Shown here: in pieces, positions 27,884 through 37,755 of the stretch
Layout of the letters: each line of letters opens with the position of its first letter
How positions within the stretch are numbered: the stretch's first letter is position 1
Origin: Planctomycetota bacterium
GTDB lineage: Bacteria; Planctomycetota; Planctomycetia; Pirellulales; Pirellulaceae
Direction of reading: 5' to 3'
Assembly: GCA_014381825.1 (NCBI GenBank)
Contig: JACNKX010000148.1
Location: 24,079-88,078 of the forward strand
DNA length: 64,000 nt
The notes under the pieces: model-generated
What the model saw: only the letters and a program-made list of their open reading frames with translations
Databases searched by the model: none
What the model was told of the DNA's origin: nothing
Position numbers and translations under genes: made by a program

Positions 27884-27897
27884 GGCAATCGCGTAGC

Positions 27898-27912
27898 GTG
27901 AGCTGTGCTCAC
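27898..27912 (+). repeat. Hairpin in pntAB-pntB spacer
   Basis: GTGAGC-TGT-GCTCAC is a perfect six-pair stem with a three-base loop in the 83-bp spacer before pntB. The surrounding sequence (GCTCACCAATCC and GGTGGGCCCAGCCTACC) resembles a widespread intergenic element from memory of planctomycete genomes. Translational coupling or mRNA stability control is possible. Confidence 0.4.
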
Positions 27913-27966
27913 CAATCCGTTCCGGTGGGCCCAGCCTACCCTACAAAACATGAAGAGAACGAAGCA

Positions 27967-29382
27967 ATGCTTTATCCGCTAGTCCAAATCAGCTACATCG
28001 TCGCGTCGATCCTTTTCATTCTTGGACTCAAGCAGATGGGGAGGCCAAAGACCGCAGTCCGCGGCAACTTGCTGGGTGCCTCCGGGATGTTGCTTGCCGT
28101 CGTGATGACGCTCGTCTGGATTGCTAACGGCGGCGTCTCTGACCAAGCGGCGAGCTTCTGGTTCATCGGTGCTGGCGTGATCATCGGTGCAGCAGTGGGT
28201 GCTACTTTAGCGCTTCGCGTGCAGATGACTCAGATGCCGCAATTGGTTGCGTTGTTCAACGGCTTTGGTGGAGCCGCCTCTGTCTTTGTCGCCGCAGCGG
28301 AGTTATTCAGTCGGGCGGGCGGCGAAGCGATGACTAGCGACGTCTTGCTTGCCACAGCCGTCTCCGGAACGATCGGTGCTGTCACGTTCTGGGGCAGTCT
28401 TGTCGCTTTCGGAAAACTGCAAGAGCTCAGTTGGATGAAAAAACCTTTCAAAGTGCCGATGCAGCACTTCGTGAACGGTGGACTAACATTGATTGTCATC
28501 TTGTTGACTGTGTTGATGGTCACCAGTAGCAGCATAGGCATTCACATCACGCTGTACGTTTTCATCGCGTTGATTGCCTCGGCGCTTGGCGTCCTGCTAA
28601 CAAATCCAATTGGCGGTGCTGACATGCCCGTCGTGATCGCCCTGCTGAACTCCTACTCGGGTCTCGCCGCCGCCGCGACCGGATTCGTCATTGATAACAA
28701 CGTGTTGATCATCGCTGGTTCGTTAGTCGGTGCCTCGGGCGTGATCCTGACGCAGCTGATGTGCAAAGCCATGAATCGGTCCATCGTGAATGTGCTTTTC
28801 GGCGTCATGGACGCCGGCGGCTCCGTTGGCGATGCGGACGAGATCTATGCCAATGTTCGCAGCACATCAGCCGACGATGTCGCCTTGATTTTGGAAACGG
28901 CGCAACGAGTCGTCTTTGTGCCGGGTTATGGGATGGCGGTGGCTCAGGCTCAACACGCTGTTCGTAACCTCGGTAAGATGTTGGAAGAGAATGGCGCGAC
29001 CGTCGAGTATGCAATCCATCCTGTTGCTGGTCGTATGCCGGGACACATGAACGTGTTGCTGGCCGAAGCCGACGTTGACTACGACAAGCTGATGGAAATG
29101 GACGCGATCAACCCGACGATGGACACATGCGACGTTGCGATTGTGATTGGTGCGAACGACGTCGTGAATCCCGTCGCCAAGACCGATCCACAGAGCCCGA
29201 TCGCCGGGATGCCGATCATCGATGTCGACAAAGCTCGGACGGTAATCGTCATTAAACGAAGCCTAAGCCCCGGCTTTGCAGGTATCCCAAACCCTCTATT
29301 CGCCGCCGACAACACGATGATGCTGTACGGCGACGGCAAAGTCGCCGTGCTTGAAATCGCGGCCGCGATGCGAGAAGGCTAA
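27967..29382 (+). CDS. pntB: NAD(P) transhydrogenase, beta subunit
   Basis: From ATG 27967 (preceded by GAAGAGAACG) the protein has 471 residues. The N-terminal half is membrane domain II with about eight or nine helices (VQISYIVASILFILGLKQM, FWFIGAGVIIGAAVGATLAL, GLTLIVILLTVLMVTSSSIG). The NADP(H)-binding domain III at the C-terminus carries VPGYGMAVAQAQHAV, HPVAGRMPGHMNVLLAEA, IGANDVVNPVAKTDP, GMPIIDVDKA and the KRSLSPGFAGIPNPLF loop. It couples hydride transfer between NADH and NADP+ to proton flow. It is the last gene of the pnt operon. Confidence 0.96.
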   Translation: MLYPLVQISYIVASILFILGLKQMGRPKTAVRGNLLGASGMLLAVVMTLVWIANGGVSDQAASFWFIGAGVIIGAAVGATLALRVQMTQMPQLVALFNGFGGAASVFVAAAELFSRAGGEAMTSDVLLATAVSGTIGAVTFWGSLVAFGKLQELSWMKKPFKVPMQHFVNGGLTLIVILLTVLMVTSSSIGIHITLYVFIALIASALGVLLTNPIGGADMPVVIALLNSYSGLAAAATGFVIDNNVLIIAGSLVGASGVILTQLMCKAMNRSIVNVLFGVMDAGGSVGDADEIYANVRSTSADDVALILETAQRVVFVPGYGMAVAQAQHAVRNLGKMLEENGATVEYAIHPVAGRMPGHMNVLLAEADVDYDKLMEMDAINPTMDTCDVAIVIGANDVVNPVAKTDPQSPIAGMPIIDVDKARTVIVIKRSLSPGFAGIPNPLFAADNTMMLYGDGKVAVLEIAAAMREG

Positions 29383-29385
29383 GCG

Positions 29386-29399
29386 TTCGGCTGGCCGAA
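29386..29399 (+). terminator. Weak hairpin after pntB
   Basis: TTCGG-CTGG-CCGAA forms a five-pair stem four bases after the pntB stop. There is no T run, so an intrinsic terminator is doubtful; mRNA end protection is possible. Confidence 0.25.
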
Positions 29400-29478
29400 G
29401 CACGCGAGTGTGACGGATTCAGCGGGCCTGCGTGCGAAATCGCCACAGAATTTGCCTGGTTTAGCGGCCAGGTTTCAA

Positions 29479-29507
29479 TTGTCTTGCGGCTCGCGTCGAA
29501 GTATAAC
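29479..29507 (+). promoter_or_regulatory. Predicted sigma70-type promoter for DUF1501/PSCyt1 operon
   Basis: TTGTCT (29479-29484) and TATAAC (29502-29507) are separated by 17 bases, a good housekeeping promoter about 105 bases upstream of the DUF1501 start at 29614. Confidence 0.55.
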
Positions 29508-29613
29508 AAGGGGCAGACTCCGCATGCCGTTATCGAATCGCGACGAGCGAACGAACGCGGTCCAAGCCCCCCCGACTATCCCGCCTTATTCACGCCGCTG
29601 GAGACCGACGACC

Positions 29614-30990
29614 ATGTTTCAAATCGAAGCAGGCAAGACGGGCCGCTACTGTGATGGAATGAACCGACGAAGCTTCGTTCAGCTCGGTGTTGCCGGGATG
29701 GCCAGCGTTGGTCTGTCCGGTGTCATGCGGGCTCGCGAGGCCTCGGCGTCGAGCGACAAGAAGAAGACGTCCGCAATCCTGATCTGGTTGGACGGCGGAC
29801 CGGGGCACATGGACACGTACGATATGAAGGTCGAGGCACCTTCAGAATATCGCGGCTTGTGGCGACCGATTCAGACGAATGTGCCTGGGTTCGAGATGAC
29901 GGAGTTGTTCCCGAAGCAGGCGAAAGTGGCCGACAAGTTCTCCATTGTTCGCTCGCTGCATCATGACACGGGCGATCATTTCGCCGGTGGCCATCGGATG
30001 TTGACGACGAAGAATATGGGAGTCAGCGGCGCGAACAACGTAGGGAAGTTCCCATCGATCGGTGCGGTCGTCGCCCATCAACGCCAGCACTTGCCATCGA
30101 CAGTTCCGCCCTACGTCTCCGTACCCGTTGCTTCGAGCATCGGGCTGCGTCCCGGTTACTTCGGCGGCGACTTGCTGGGTGTTCAGTTCAACCCGTTCGA
30201 GACGGGGGGCGATCCGAACAACGCCAACTTCAAAGTCCAAAACTTGCACCTAACGTCCGGACTGTCGGTGGATCGACTCGACGATCGGAAAGGTTTGCTG
30301 TCGCGGTTGGATCAGATTCCGCGAGCGGTGGAGGATCGTGGCGAGTTCAATGCAATCGATAGATTCGATCAACAGGCGTTGTCATTCGTCTCGGGTGAAG
30401 AAGCTCGCACCGCATTTGATATAGCAAGCGAAGACGATGCGACACGTGACATGTACGGACGACAAAACTGGGGACAAAGCACGCTGCTCGCTCGACGATT
30501 GGTCGAGTCGGGGGCTTCGTTCGTGACGGTTCACTTCGGCGGCTGGGATCATCACTGGAACTTGCAATCTGGAATGGACAATTATTTGCCGAAGGTTGAT
30601 TCCGCGGTCTCGGCGCTGTTTACGGACCTCGATCGACGCGGGTTGCTTGATACGACGCTCGTGATCTTGTGCGGCGAGTTCAGCCGCACGCCTCGGATGA
30701 ATAACGGCGGCAATGGTGGACCACCGCTGAGTAAAGGAACACCGGGTCGCGATCACTGGGGCAACTCGATGTTCTGCCTGCTCGGTGGCGGCGGTGTGAA
30801 GGGAGGACAGATCGTTGGATCGACGGACAGTCGCGGTGAGCGACCAGCGACGCGCCCCGTCCGCCCAGAGAATATTCATGCGACGATCTATCGTTGTCTT
30901 GGCATCGACCCGACGCTTCAAATCCTCGATCACAGCGGTCGGCCAACGAATGTCCTTGATGACCCGACTCCGATCGAGGAATTACTTTGA
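29614..30990 (+). CDS. DUF1501 family (sulfatase-like fold) Tat protein
   Basis: The first family-like residues are MFQIEAGKTGRYCDGMNRRS, so I start at ATG 29614 (GGAGA ten bases upstream), giving 458 residues; the upstream 68 residues of the ORF look noncoding. A Tat signal is present (NRRSFVQLGVAGMASVGLSG). DUF1501 motifs include AILIWLDGGPGHMDTYDMK, GLWRPIQTNVPGFEMTELFP, FVTVHFGGWDHHWNL, LCGEFSRTPRMNNG and GRDHWGNSMFCLLGGGGVKGG. Unlike the other three copies it precedes, rather than follows, a PSCyt1 gene, 45 bp away. Function unproven. Confidence 0.92.
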   Translation: MFQIEAGKTGRYCDGMNRRSFVQLGVAGMASVGLSGVMRAREASASSDKKKTSAILIWLDGGPGHMDTYDMKVEAPSEYRGLWRPIQTNVPGFEMTELFPKQAKVADKFSIVRSLHHDTGDHFAGGHRMLTTKNMGVSGANNVGKFPSIGAVVAHQRQHLPSTVPPYVSVPVASSIGLRPGYFGGDLLGVQFNPFETGGDPNNANFKVQNLHLTSGLSVDRLDDRKGLLSRLDQIPRAVEDRGEFNAIDRFDQQALSFVSGEEARTAFDIASEDDATRDMYGRQNWGQSTLLARRLVESGASFVTVHFGGWDHHWNLQSGMDNYLPKVDSAVSALFTDLDRRGLLDTTLVILCGEFSRTPRMNNGGNGGPPLSKGTPGRDHWGNSMFCLLGGGGVKGGQIVGSTDSRGERPATRPVRPENIHATIYRCLGIDPTLQILDHSGRPTNVLDDPTPIEELL

Positions 30991-31035
30991 CGCACGGATG
31001 CTTTGGTCGGTTGAACGAAGAAGAGGAATCACATC

Positions 31036-34000
31036 GTGCGCAAACTCTCGACCGCGCTGTTTCTCTTCGCATTTGTTACGTTCGCGGCTAAAGCGGAAGA
31101 AGTGGACTATCTTCGTGAGGTGAAGCCGGTCCTTCACGAGCGGTGCTTCGCATGCCACGGAGCGCTAAAGCAGGAAGGCGGGCTGCGACTCGATACCGGC
31201 GCATTGATTCGGCAAGGCGGCGATAGCGGCGTGTCGATCGCGCCCGGAAAGTCGTCCGAGAGCTTGCTGCTTGAGCGAGTCGCTGCCGATTCGGAAGATG
31301 AACGGATGCCGCCTGAAGGGAAGCCGCTGACCCAAGAGGAGATCGAGTTGCTTCGAAGGTGGGTCGACGCTGGGGCGATCTCACCGCCGGACGAACAACC
31401 CGACGAAGATCCTTCGCAACACTGGGCCTTTCAACAGCCCATGCAAAGTGATTTGCCTCAACCTGTAGATTCTCGTTGGAGCCGCAACCCCGTCGACGCT
31501 TTTATCGCCGCACAACGAGAAAGCCACAACCTCAAGCCCGTCCCGTTTGTCGATCGACAACTGTTATTGCGGCGAGTTTATCTCGATTTGATCGGACTGC
31601 CACCGACTCGTTCGCAGATGCAAACATTTCTCGACGACCCAAGTGAAGATGCGTATGAGCGTGTGGTTGGCGAGTTGCTCGACAGTCCTCACTATGGCGA
31701 GCGTTGGGGGCGTCATTGGATGGATGTCTGGCGATACTCAGATTGGTTCGGACTCGGTGCGCAACTTCGCTATAGCCAAAAGCACATCTGGCATTGGCGC
31801 GATTGGATTGTCGAATCGCTCAACGAAGATGAAGGCTATGACCAGATGATTGTCGAGATGCTGGCTGCCGATGAGGTCGCACCGACCGACCGCGATGCGC
31901 TCCGCGCCACGGGCTTTCTCGCTCGCAATTATTTTCTATTCAATCGTACGACTTGGCTTGATAACACGATCGAACATACGTCGAAGGCATTCCTCGGCTT
32001 GACAATGAACTGTACGAAGTGCCATGACCATAAGTACGATCCGATCACACAAGTCGATTACTATCGGATGCGAGCGTTCTTCGAGCCCCATCAGGTGCGG
32101 CTAGACGCAGTGCCCGGCCAAACCGATTTTGAGAAGGACGGATTGCCACGCGTCTTCGATGCTCATCCAGAGGAACCGACGTACCTCCACATCCGAGGCG
32201 ATGCAGCAAATCCGGACAAAGATCTCGTCATCACGCCGGGCGTCCCCGCGATTCTGGCTTCGGACGAACGTACGATCGAACCGATCGAGTTACCCGCCGA
32301 GTCGCATAATCCGGCGCTTCAGTCTTTTGTGCTTGAGGATCATCTGAAAGTCGCCGAGCAAGCGATTGCGGTTGCCAAGAAGTCGGTAACGCAGTCGCGA
32401 GAAGCCTTGGCCACGTTGGAGTCTGCTTCGGTCGCGGCGGTTACTTCGGCGAAGGTCGACAAATTGGAGGCACCGAAGTGGTTCCTGAAGGATGACTTCA
32501 GCAAGCTATCGGAGGAGCAATGGGAGATCGGGGCGGGTGAGTGGAAGATTGAAGGTAGTGTCCTGATTCAAACACAGATCGGAGCAAAGCGAGCTTATCT
32601 TCGTACATGTCGCGAGCATCCAGCCGACTTTCAAGCAACCTTAAAGTTCACGACAACCGGAGGTGAAAAGTGGCGTTCTGTTGGGTTGGCATTCGATGTG
32701 GATGGTAATCACGAAAAGATGGTCTATTTGAGTGCCGTCATGCCGGGTTCGAAGGTACAGGTTTCGTACAAGACGGGCCCCGACCAGACGTATCCCTTGA
32801 ACGGCAAGACAGACTTACCCGTCTCAATCGGCACACCGTACGAGATGTCGATCCGCATTCGCAAACAGCTCGTAAATGTTTCGCTAAACGGGCAACCTAT
32901 TCTTGCATACGAGCTGCCGATCGGACGTCACGCCGGACGGATGGATCTTGTCGCGTTCGACGCGGCCGTGCATTTCGATTCGATCGAGGTCAAAGAACTC
33001 GCAGCAAATGTCAAATTGATACAGCCCGCTCCGAGCGGCTCTGCACCGAAGAAGCCGATGACGGTTGAGCAAGCGAGATTCGCGGTCGTAGTGGCAGAAC
33101 GAGTGTTGGCGTCGACCGAGGCTCGGCCCGCGGCGCTACAGGCTGCACACGCGGCAGATGTTGGCAAACATCAACCCACTCCGCCAAAGAATTTACCTCA
33201 GCTGGTTCATGCAGCCGCGGTCGCAGCGCGAGCTGTTGAACTAGCACAAGCCGAGCAGGCGGTTGCCGTTGCGCAGCAGAAACTGGCCGATGCGACCGAG
33301 AAAACGAAGATGAAGGCCGAACAAGAGTTCAAGACGGCGAAAGCGAATTCTGAAATGGCGCGAACTGCCCACGAGCAACCCGGCGAAAACTATACGTCCA
33401 TCCGAGCTTCGCTCAAAGCGCTCGAAGGACCAGCCGAGCAGGAACCTTCACGGTTCGCTCCACATCCGACGACTAGCACAGGGCGTCGTACGGCGCTGGC
33501 CCGTTGGATCGCCGACTCGAAGAATCCTCTCACAGCGCGTGTCGCCGTTAATCACATCTGGACGCGACACTTTGGCCATCCGCTCGTTGAATCGGTCACA
33601 GATTTTGGTCGTCGTGCGCCAAAGCCGACACAGCACGCCTTGCTCGACTGGTTGGCGGTTGATTTCATGTCACACGATTGGAGCATGAAGCATTTACATC
33701 GCACGATTGTCACATCGCAAACTTACCGACTGAGTACATCGACTGCAGTTGCCGATCCGTCTAGTCAGGTCATCGATCCGAACAACGACTACTACTGGCG
33801 GCGCACTCCAATGCGGATGGAATCGCAAGTCGTGCGCGATAGCTTGTTACAGCTGGCGGGGGTCATGGATACGACGCTCGGTGGTCCGACAATCAATCCC
33901 AAGAACGAAGACACGGCGTATCGTCGCAGTTTTTACTTCACTCACTCGCGTGACGATCAAAGTAAGTTCCTGACGATGTTCGACGACGCAGACATCATTC

Positions 34001-34326
34001 GCTGCTATCGCCGCGACGAAAGTATCGTTCCGCAGCAGGCTTTGACGCTGGCCAACAGCAAGCTATCGCTGACGTTGGCGCGCAAGATGGCCGAGAAGTT
34101 GGAAAGCGAATTGGGCGAGGTGAGCGACGAGCAATTTGTGGCCGAAGCATTCGCGTTGATTCTTGCGACTGCACCCAGCGAGGATGAAACCTCCTCGTGC
34201 CTCGATGCGCTAAAGCAAACGAGAGAAGTTCTGACAGCAGCCGATCACTCGCACATTGATTCACGCGCTCGCGCCGATCTAGTGCATGCCTTACTTAATC
34301 ACAACGACTTCGTAACGATCCGGTGA
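31036..34326 (+). CDS. PSCyt1-DUF1549-DUF1553 protein with sugar-binding-like insert
   Basis: The start is GTG 31036, preceded by AAGAGGAA; 1096 residues with a signal peptide ([19 protein letters not shown]). Domains: PSCyt1 at ~28-115 ([40 protein letters not shown]); DUF1549 at ~150-345 ([55 protein letters not shown]); a beta-sandwich insert at ~480-655 ([35 protein letters not shown]) resembling DUF1080/concanavalin-like domains; an Ala/Lys/Glu-rich probable coiled coil at ~670-790; and DUF1553 at ~818-1090. The insert differs from the LamG of the paralogue at 21036, suggesting a different target. DUF1501 genes lie on both sides. Confidence 0.92.
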   Translation: MRKLSTALFLFAFVTFAAKAEEVDYLREVKPVLHERCFACHGALKQEGGLRLDTGALIRQGGDSGVSIAPGKSSESLLLERVAADSEDERMPPEGKPLTQEEIELLRRWVDAGAISPPDEQPDEDPSQHWAFQQPMQSDLPQPVDSRWSRNPVDAFIAAQRESHNLKPVPFVDRQLLLRRVYLDLIGLPPTRSQMQTFLDDPSEDAYERVVGELLDSPHYGERWGRHWMDVWRYSDWFGLGAQLRYSQKHIWHWRDWIVESLNEDEGYDQMIVEMLAADEVAPTDRDALRATGFLARNYFLFNRTTWLDNTIEHTSKAFLGLTMNCTKCHDHKYDPITQVDYYRMRAFFEPHQVRLDAVPGQTDFEKDGLPRVFDAHPEEPTYLHIRGDAANPDKDLVITPGVPAILASDERTIEPIELPAESHNPALQSFVLEDHLKVAEQAIAVAKKSVTQSREALATLESASVAAVTSAKVDKLEAPKWFLKDDFSKLSEEQWEIGAGEWKIEGSVLIQTQIGAKRAYLRTCREHPADFQATLKFTTTGGEKWRSVGLAFDVDGNHEKMVYLSAVMPGSKVQVSYKTGPDQTYPLNGKTDLPVSIGTPYEMSIRIRKQLVNVSLNGQPILAYELPIGRHAGRMDLVAFDAAVHFDSIEVKELAANVKLIQPAPSGSAPKKPMTVEQARFAVVVAERVLASTEARPAALQAAHAADVGKHQPTPPKNLPQLVHAAAVAARAVELAQAEQAVAVAQQKLADATEKTKMKAEQEFKTAKANSEMARTAHEQPGENYTSIRASLKALEGPAEQEPSRFAPHPTTSTGRRTALARWIADSKNPLTARVAVNHIWTRHFGHPLVESVTDFGRRAPKPTQHALLDWLAVDFMSHDWSMKHLHRTIVTSQTYRLSTSTAVADPSSQVIDPNNDYYWRRTPMRMESQVVRDSLLQLAGVMDTTLGGPTINPKNEDTAYRRSFYFTHSRDDQSKFLTMFDDADIIRCYRRDESIVPQQALTLANSKLSLTLARKMAEKLESELGEVSDEQFVAEAFALILATAPSEDETSSCLDALKQTREVLTAADHSHIDSRARADLVHALLNHNDFVTIR

Positions 34327-34333
34327 AAGAATA

Positions 34334-35794
34334 ATGCTTCCTAACTCTTCCACTCGCCGCTCCTTTCTCTCGACTGCCGGACTGGGCCTCACTGCCGGAC
34401 TGGGCCTCTCCGGAATTGCTCTATCGGCGATGCTCCAGCGAGAAGGCTTTGGAGCTACTGGTAGATCGCATCAACCGCCTGACGGCAATCCACATTTTAC
34501 GCCAAAGGCAAAGAGTGTGATCTGGCTGTTTATGCGCGGCGGCTTCAGCCATATGGAAAGCTTCGACAACAAGCCGATGCTGACCAAGTACGCTGGCAAG
34601 ACGATCAACGAGACGCCGTGGAACGGTGTGCAAGATCCTGAACGACTCAAGAAAGTTCGTGTCGTTGTGGTCAATGATGCCAATGGCCAGCAACGCAACG
34701 AACTCTATCCGCTACAAATCGGCTTTAAGAAGTATGGTGAAAGCGGTATCGAGGTAAGCGACTGGTTCCCGCACATTGGATCTTGTGTCGACGACATCTC
34801 GGTCGTTCGCTCGATGTGGACCACCGATGATAATCATGGCGCTCAAGTTCAGTTTCATTCCGGTCGCCACATGCTCGATGGCCGTTACCCGACGATTGGT
34901 GCGTGGGTAAAGTACGGGCTCGGAACGCTGAACGACAACCTGCCTCAGTTCATCACGATGGGCCCTCGCTTCTTTGACACGCGCGATGGCCACTACCTCG
35001 GCCCAGCCAACGATGCCGTTCCCCTGAAAGTCGATCCGAACGATCCTCTGCCATACGCCAAGCCCGAAATCGATCTTTCTGCCGACGAACAAAAGATCGA
35101 GTTCGATCTGATCAATCGGCTGAACCGATTGAACGAAGCAAAGTATCCAGACGATGAAGCGATGCGCGCTCGCATCAAATCCTATGAACTCGCCTTCCGC
35201 ATGCAGGCTGCCGTTCCCAGCGTCATTAACTTTGACGACGAGACAAAAACGACGCAAGACTTGTACGGGTTCGACGATGCGAAGACGAAGCCGTTCGGGA
35301 TGCAGCTGTTAGCCGCTCGTCGATTCGTCGAGAAGGGAGTTCGCTTCATTCAGATCATGCACGGCGACGGCGCGGCGGGTGCTTGGGACGCGCATTCAAA
35401 TTTAAAGTCGAATCACACCAATCTCGCTGGCCAGGTGGACAAGCCGGTCGCTGGATTGCTAAAGGATTTGAAGCAGCGTGGTTTGCTGAACGAAACGATC
35501 GTCGTATTCGCCACTGAGTTCGGTCGCACGCCCGGTTCGCAAAGCGGCAACGGTCGTGATCATCACCCGTACGGTTTTTCGATTTGGATGGCGGGCGGCG
35601 GCTTAAAAGGCGGTATCACACACGGAGCGACCGACGAGATCGGCTTTCACGCCGATGAACATCCTCACTATGTCACCGATGTCCACGCCACGATCATGCA
35701 GTTGCTCGGTCTCGACGCGCGTCGTCTTGAAGTTCCCGGGCACAAACGGCTTGAGATCGATTTTGGCCAGCCGATCGAGCAGATCATTGCGTGA
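34334..35794 (+). CDS. DUF1501 family (sulfatase-like fold) Tat protein
   Basis: 486 residues starting seven bases after the PSCyt1 stop. The Tat signal ([13 protein letters not shown]...) contains a perfect tandem duplication of TAGLGL. DUF1501 motifs: [20 protein letters not shown] near residue 55, [52 protein letters not shown] and [21 protein letters not shown]. It forms the standard PSCyt1-DUF1501 pair with the gene upstream and closes the three-gene run that starts at 29614. Confidence 0.92.
   Translation: MLPNSSTRRSFLSTAGLGLTAGLGLSGIALSAMLQREGFGATGRSHQPPDGNPHFTPKAKSVIWLFMRGGFSHMESFDNKPMLTKYAGKTINETPWNGVQDPERLKKVRVVVVNDANGQQRNELYPLQIGFKKYGESGIEVSDWFPHIGSCVDDISVVRSMWTTDDNHGAQVQFHSGRHMLDGRYPTIGAWVKYGLGTLNDNLPQFITMGPRFFDTRDGHYLGPANDAVPLKVDPNDPLPYAKPEIDLSADEQKIEFDLINRLNRLNEAKYPDDEAMRARIKSYELAFRMQAAVPSVINFDDETKTTQDLYGFDDAKTKPFGMQLLAARRFVEKGVRFIQIMHGDGAAGAWDAHSNLKSNHTNLAGQVDKPVAGLLKDLKQRGLLNETIVVFATEFGRTPGSQSGNGRDHHPYGFSIWMAGGGLKGGITHGATDEIGFHADEHPHYVTDVHATIMQLLGLDARRLEVPGHKRLEIDFGQPIEQIIA
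34373..34408 (+). repeat. Tandem 18-bp duplication in Tat signal
   Basis: ACTGCCGGACTGGGCCTC occurs twice in perfect tandem (34373-34390 and 34391-34408), duplicating six residues of the hydrophobic core of the DUF1501 signal peptide. It looks like a recent slippage event kept in frame. Confidence 0.9.
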
Positions 35795-35869
35795 ATGTGA
35801 ACACGCCTCGCTGTATCGAAACCGGAGTGAATCTGAGTTAAACGAGCAGGTAGCAAATCTTCGGATTTC

Positions 35870-37519
35870 CTACATACCGCTCGTCGCGAAGACTTCCTGA
35901 TCCAGAGCTTTCTTATTGGGACAACCGAAGCTCTCCCACCACAAACGCGCGTGTTCGCGAGTCCAATTGCCGGCGTCCTGGCAATCGGCCAATGCTTCTC
36001 GCAAGCTCTCTGCGTTTTGGAATCGATCTTGGGGCTCTTTCAACAGGCACCGCATTACGATATCGCTTAAGTCTTCTGGGACCGAAGCGTTTCGTTCGAT
36101 GAGCGGAGTTGGCTCTTTGCTAATGTGCGCGACCATCACTTTCATTGCGTTTGTCCCACCGAAAGGAGGTTCTCCCGCGAGCAAATAGTACGCAACAGCA
36201 CCAAGTGAATAGATGTCGCTGCGAGCGTCGGGCTGGCCGTCTCCGGACGCTTGTTCTGGCGACATAAACAGCGGCGAGCCAGTAATCGATCCATCTTGCG
36301 TTAGTCCCGAATCATCCAATTCGACCAATGGTTTCGCTAGCCCAAAGTCGAGCAGCTTCGTGACGTCGTACACGCCACCACGGTTTGCAGCAAAGATGTT
36401 GCCTGGTTTGATATCTCGGTGGATCAAGTTCTTGTGATGGGCTTCGCCGAGCGCTTCGCAAGTTTGCATCATCAAGTGAATGACTCGCTCGGGCGGCAGT
36501 GCGCCATGCATCTCGACGAGTTGACCTAGGTTTAAGCCCGGAAGATACTCCATGACGTAATAGAATGTTCCGTCATCGGCTCGACCGTAATCGAAGATCT
36601 CAACCGTGTTCCAGTGCGTCAGCTTCGCAGTCGCTTTGACTTCGCGCTCGAAGCGAGCCAATGACTTCGCATCGCCCGCCTTCTCAGGTCGAATCAACTT
36701 GATCGCGCACGGTCGTTTAAGCAGTACGTGCTCGGCCAGATACACTTCCCCCATCCCACCCTGGCCGATCTGCTGCTTCAGGCGATACTGGCCCAGTTGT
36801 TTCGCTTCGAAGGCGACGCGTCGCAAAGTTCCAATCGTATGCACGCCCCACACGGCGATTGTGGCGCACAGCGTCATCAGCATCGATACTTCGATCGGGT
36901 AGGCTCGAAAATGGCGGTTCTCGCGAAGGATCTCTGGCGACATAAACCAGAATCCGATCACCAACAGAATTGGTGCGGTCGCCATCGAACCGATCACTAA
37001 TGCGGCTCGCCACCACGTATTAGGAACGAACAAGGCATAAGTAAATATCAGGATCAACCAGATTGGCGCGATGGACCGAACGTAGCCTTCTGAAGCCGTT
37101 TCCGCGAGCAAGACACAGCTGACCAGAAAGAAGAACACGGCCGAGCCGCCGAAAACCATCACCTCAGCGAGCCGGAGGTGTCGTTGCATCGCGGGACAAT
37201 CCGTACACAATCGAATCCCAACCATTCCCGTTATAACCGTGATCGCGGCGTGGTCGACAAAGAGAATCCAATCGAACATCGTCTCGTTGTCGCTGAGAGT
37301 AAACATGTTCTTAACGAAGAAGGCCAAAAATCCGGCAAAAAGTAACAACGATGCAAGTCGTAATCGATCCCGCAGCAAATCGTTCGTTTCCGCAGAAAGC
37401 TCGGGAGTGCTCCCCTCGACCAAAGCAACTGCATGTTTAGGCTTTGGCGGATTGAGGACATCGGACGGCGAAGCGTCGATGGTCGGGTCGAAGGGCGTTG
37501 CTTGCTTCGGCGTGTTCAC
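35870..37519 (-). CDS. Membrane Ser/Thr kinase, N-terminal membrane domain
   Basis: Start GTG 37519 with AGGA eight bases upstream; 549 residues. After ~50 polar residues come about six hydrophobic helices (LASLLLFAGFLAFFVKNMF, AAITVITGMVGIRLC, VMVFGGSAVFFFLVSCVLLA, SIAPIWLILIFTYALFV, VIGSMATAPILLVIGFWFM). A Hanks-type kinase then fills ~245-520: IGQGGMGEVYLAEHVL, CAIKLIRPEKAG, HRDIKPGNIF, LLDFGLAKPL and TGSPLFMSPEQASGDG. This order (membrane part first) is the reverse of the divergent neighbour. The kinase faces the cytoplasm; the membrane part may sense a signal. It is divergent from the 37756 kinase. Confidence 0.92.
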   Translation of the reverse strand: MNTPKQATPFDPTIDASPSDVLNPPKPKHAVALVEGSTPELSAETNDLLRDRLRLASLLLFAGFLAFFVKNMFTLSDNETMFDWILFVDHAAITVITGMVGIRLCTDCPAMQRHLRLAEVMVFGGSAVFFFLVSCVLLAETASEGYVRSIAPIWLILIFTYALFVPNTWWRAALVIGSMATAPILLVIGFWFMSPEILRENRHFRAYPIEVSMLMTLCATIAVWGVHTIGTLRRVAFEAKQLGQYRLKQQIGQGGMGEVYLAEHVLLKRPCAIKLIRPEKAGDAKSLARFEREVKATAKLTHWNTVEIFDYGRADDGTFYYVMEYLPGLNLGQLVEMHGALPPERVIHLMMQTCEALGEAHHKNLIHRDIKPGNIFAANRGGVYDVTKLLDFGLAKPLVELDDSGLTQDGSITGSPLFMSPEQASGDGQPDARSDIYSLGAVAYYLLAGEPPFGGTNAMKVMVAHISKEPTPLIERNASVPEDLSDIVMRCLLKEPQDRFQNAESLREALADCQDAGNWTREHARLWWESFGCPNKKALDQEVFATSGM

Positions 37520-37755
37520 TGCGAGGGTCCTGTGTCGCGGAGGTTATCTAAGCATCATATCGCATTGTCGATGAGAGGCCACTGGCGCTCAATTTCTTGA
37601 CAGTGACTGCATATCACCGGTAGAGTCATCGGAAGCGATGCCGTGCGAGTACAGGGTCGATTGCATTCGGTCTGATTCGTTTTCATTTCTTTTCGTCGAC
37701 CAAACTTGGTCACTCTGCTCTTGGCTTGCCGCTCGCCGAGAGAGGACTCTGTACC

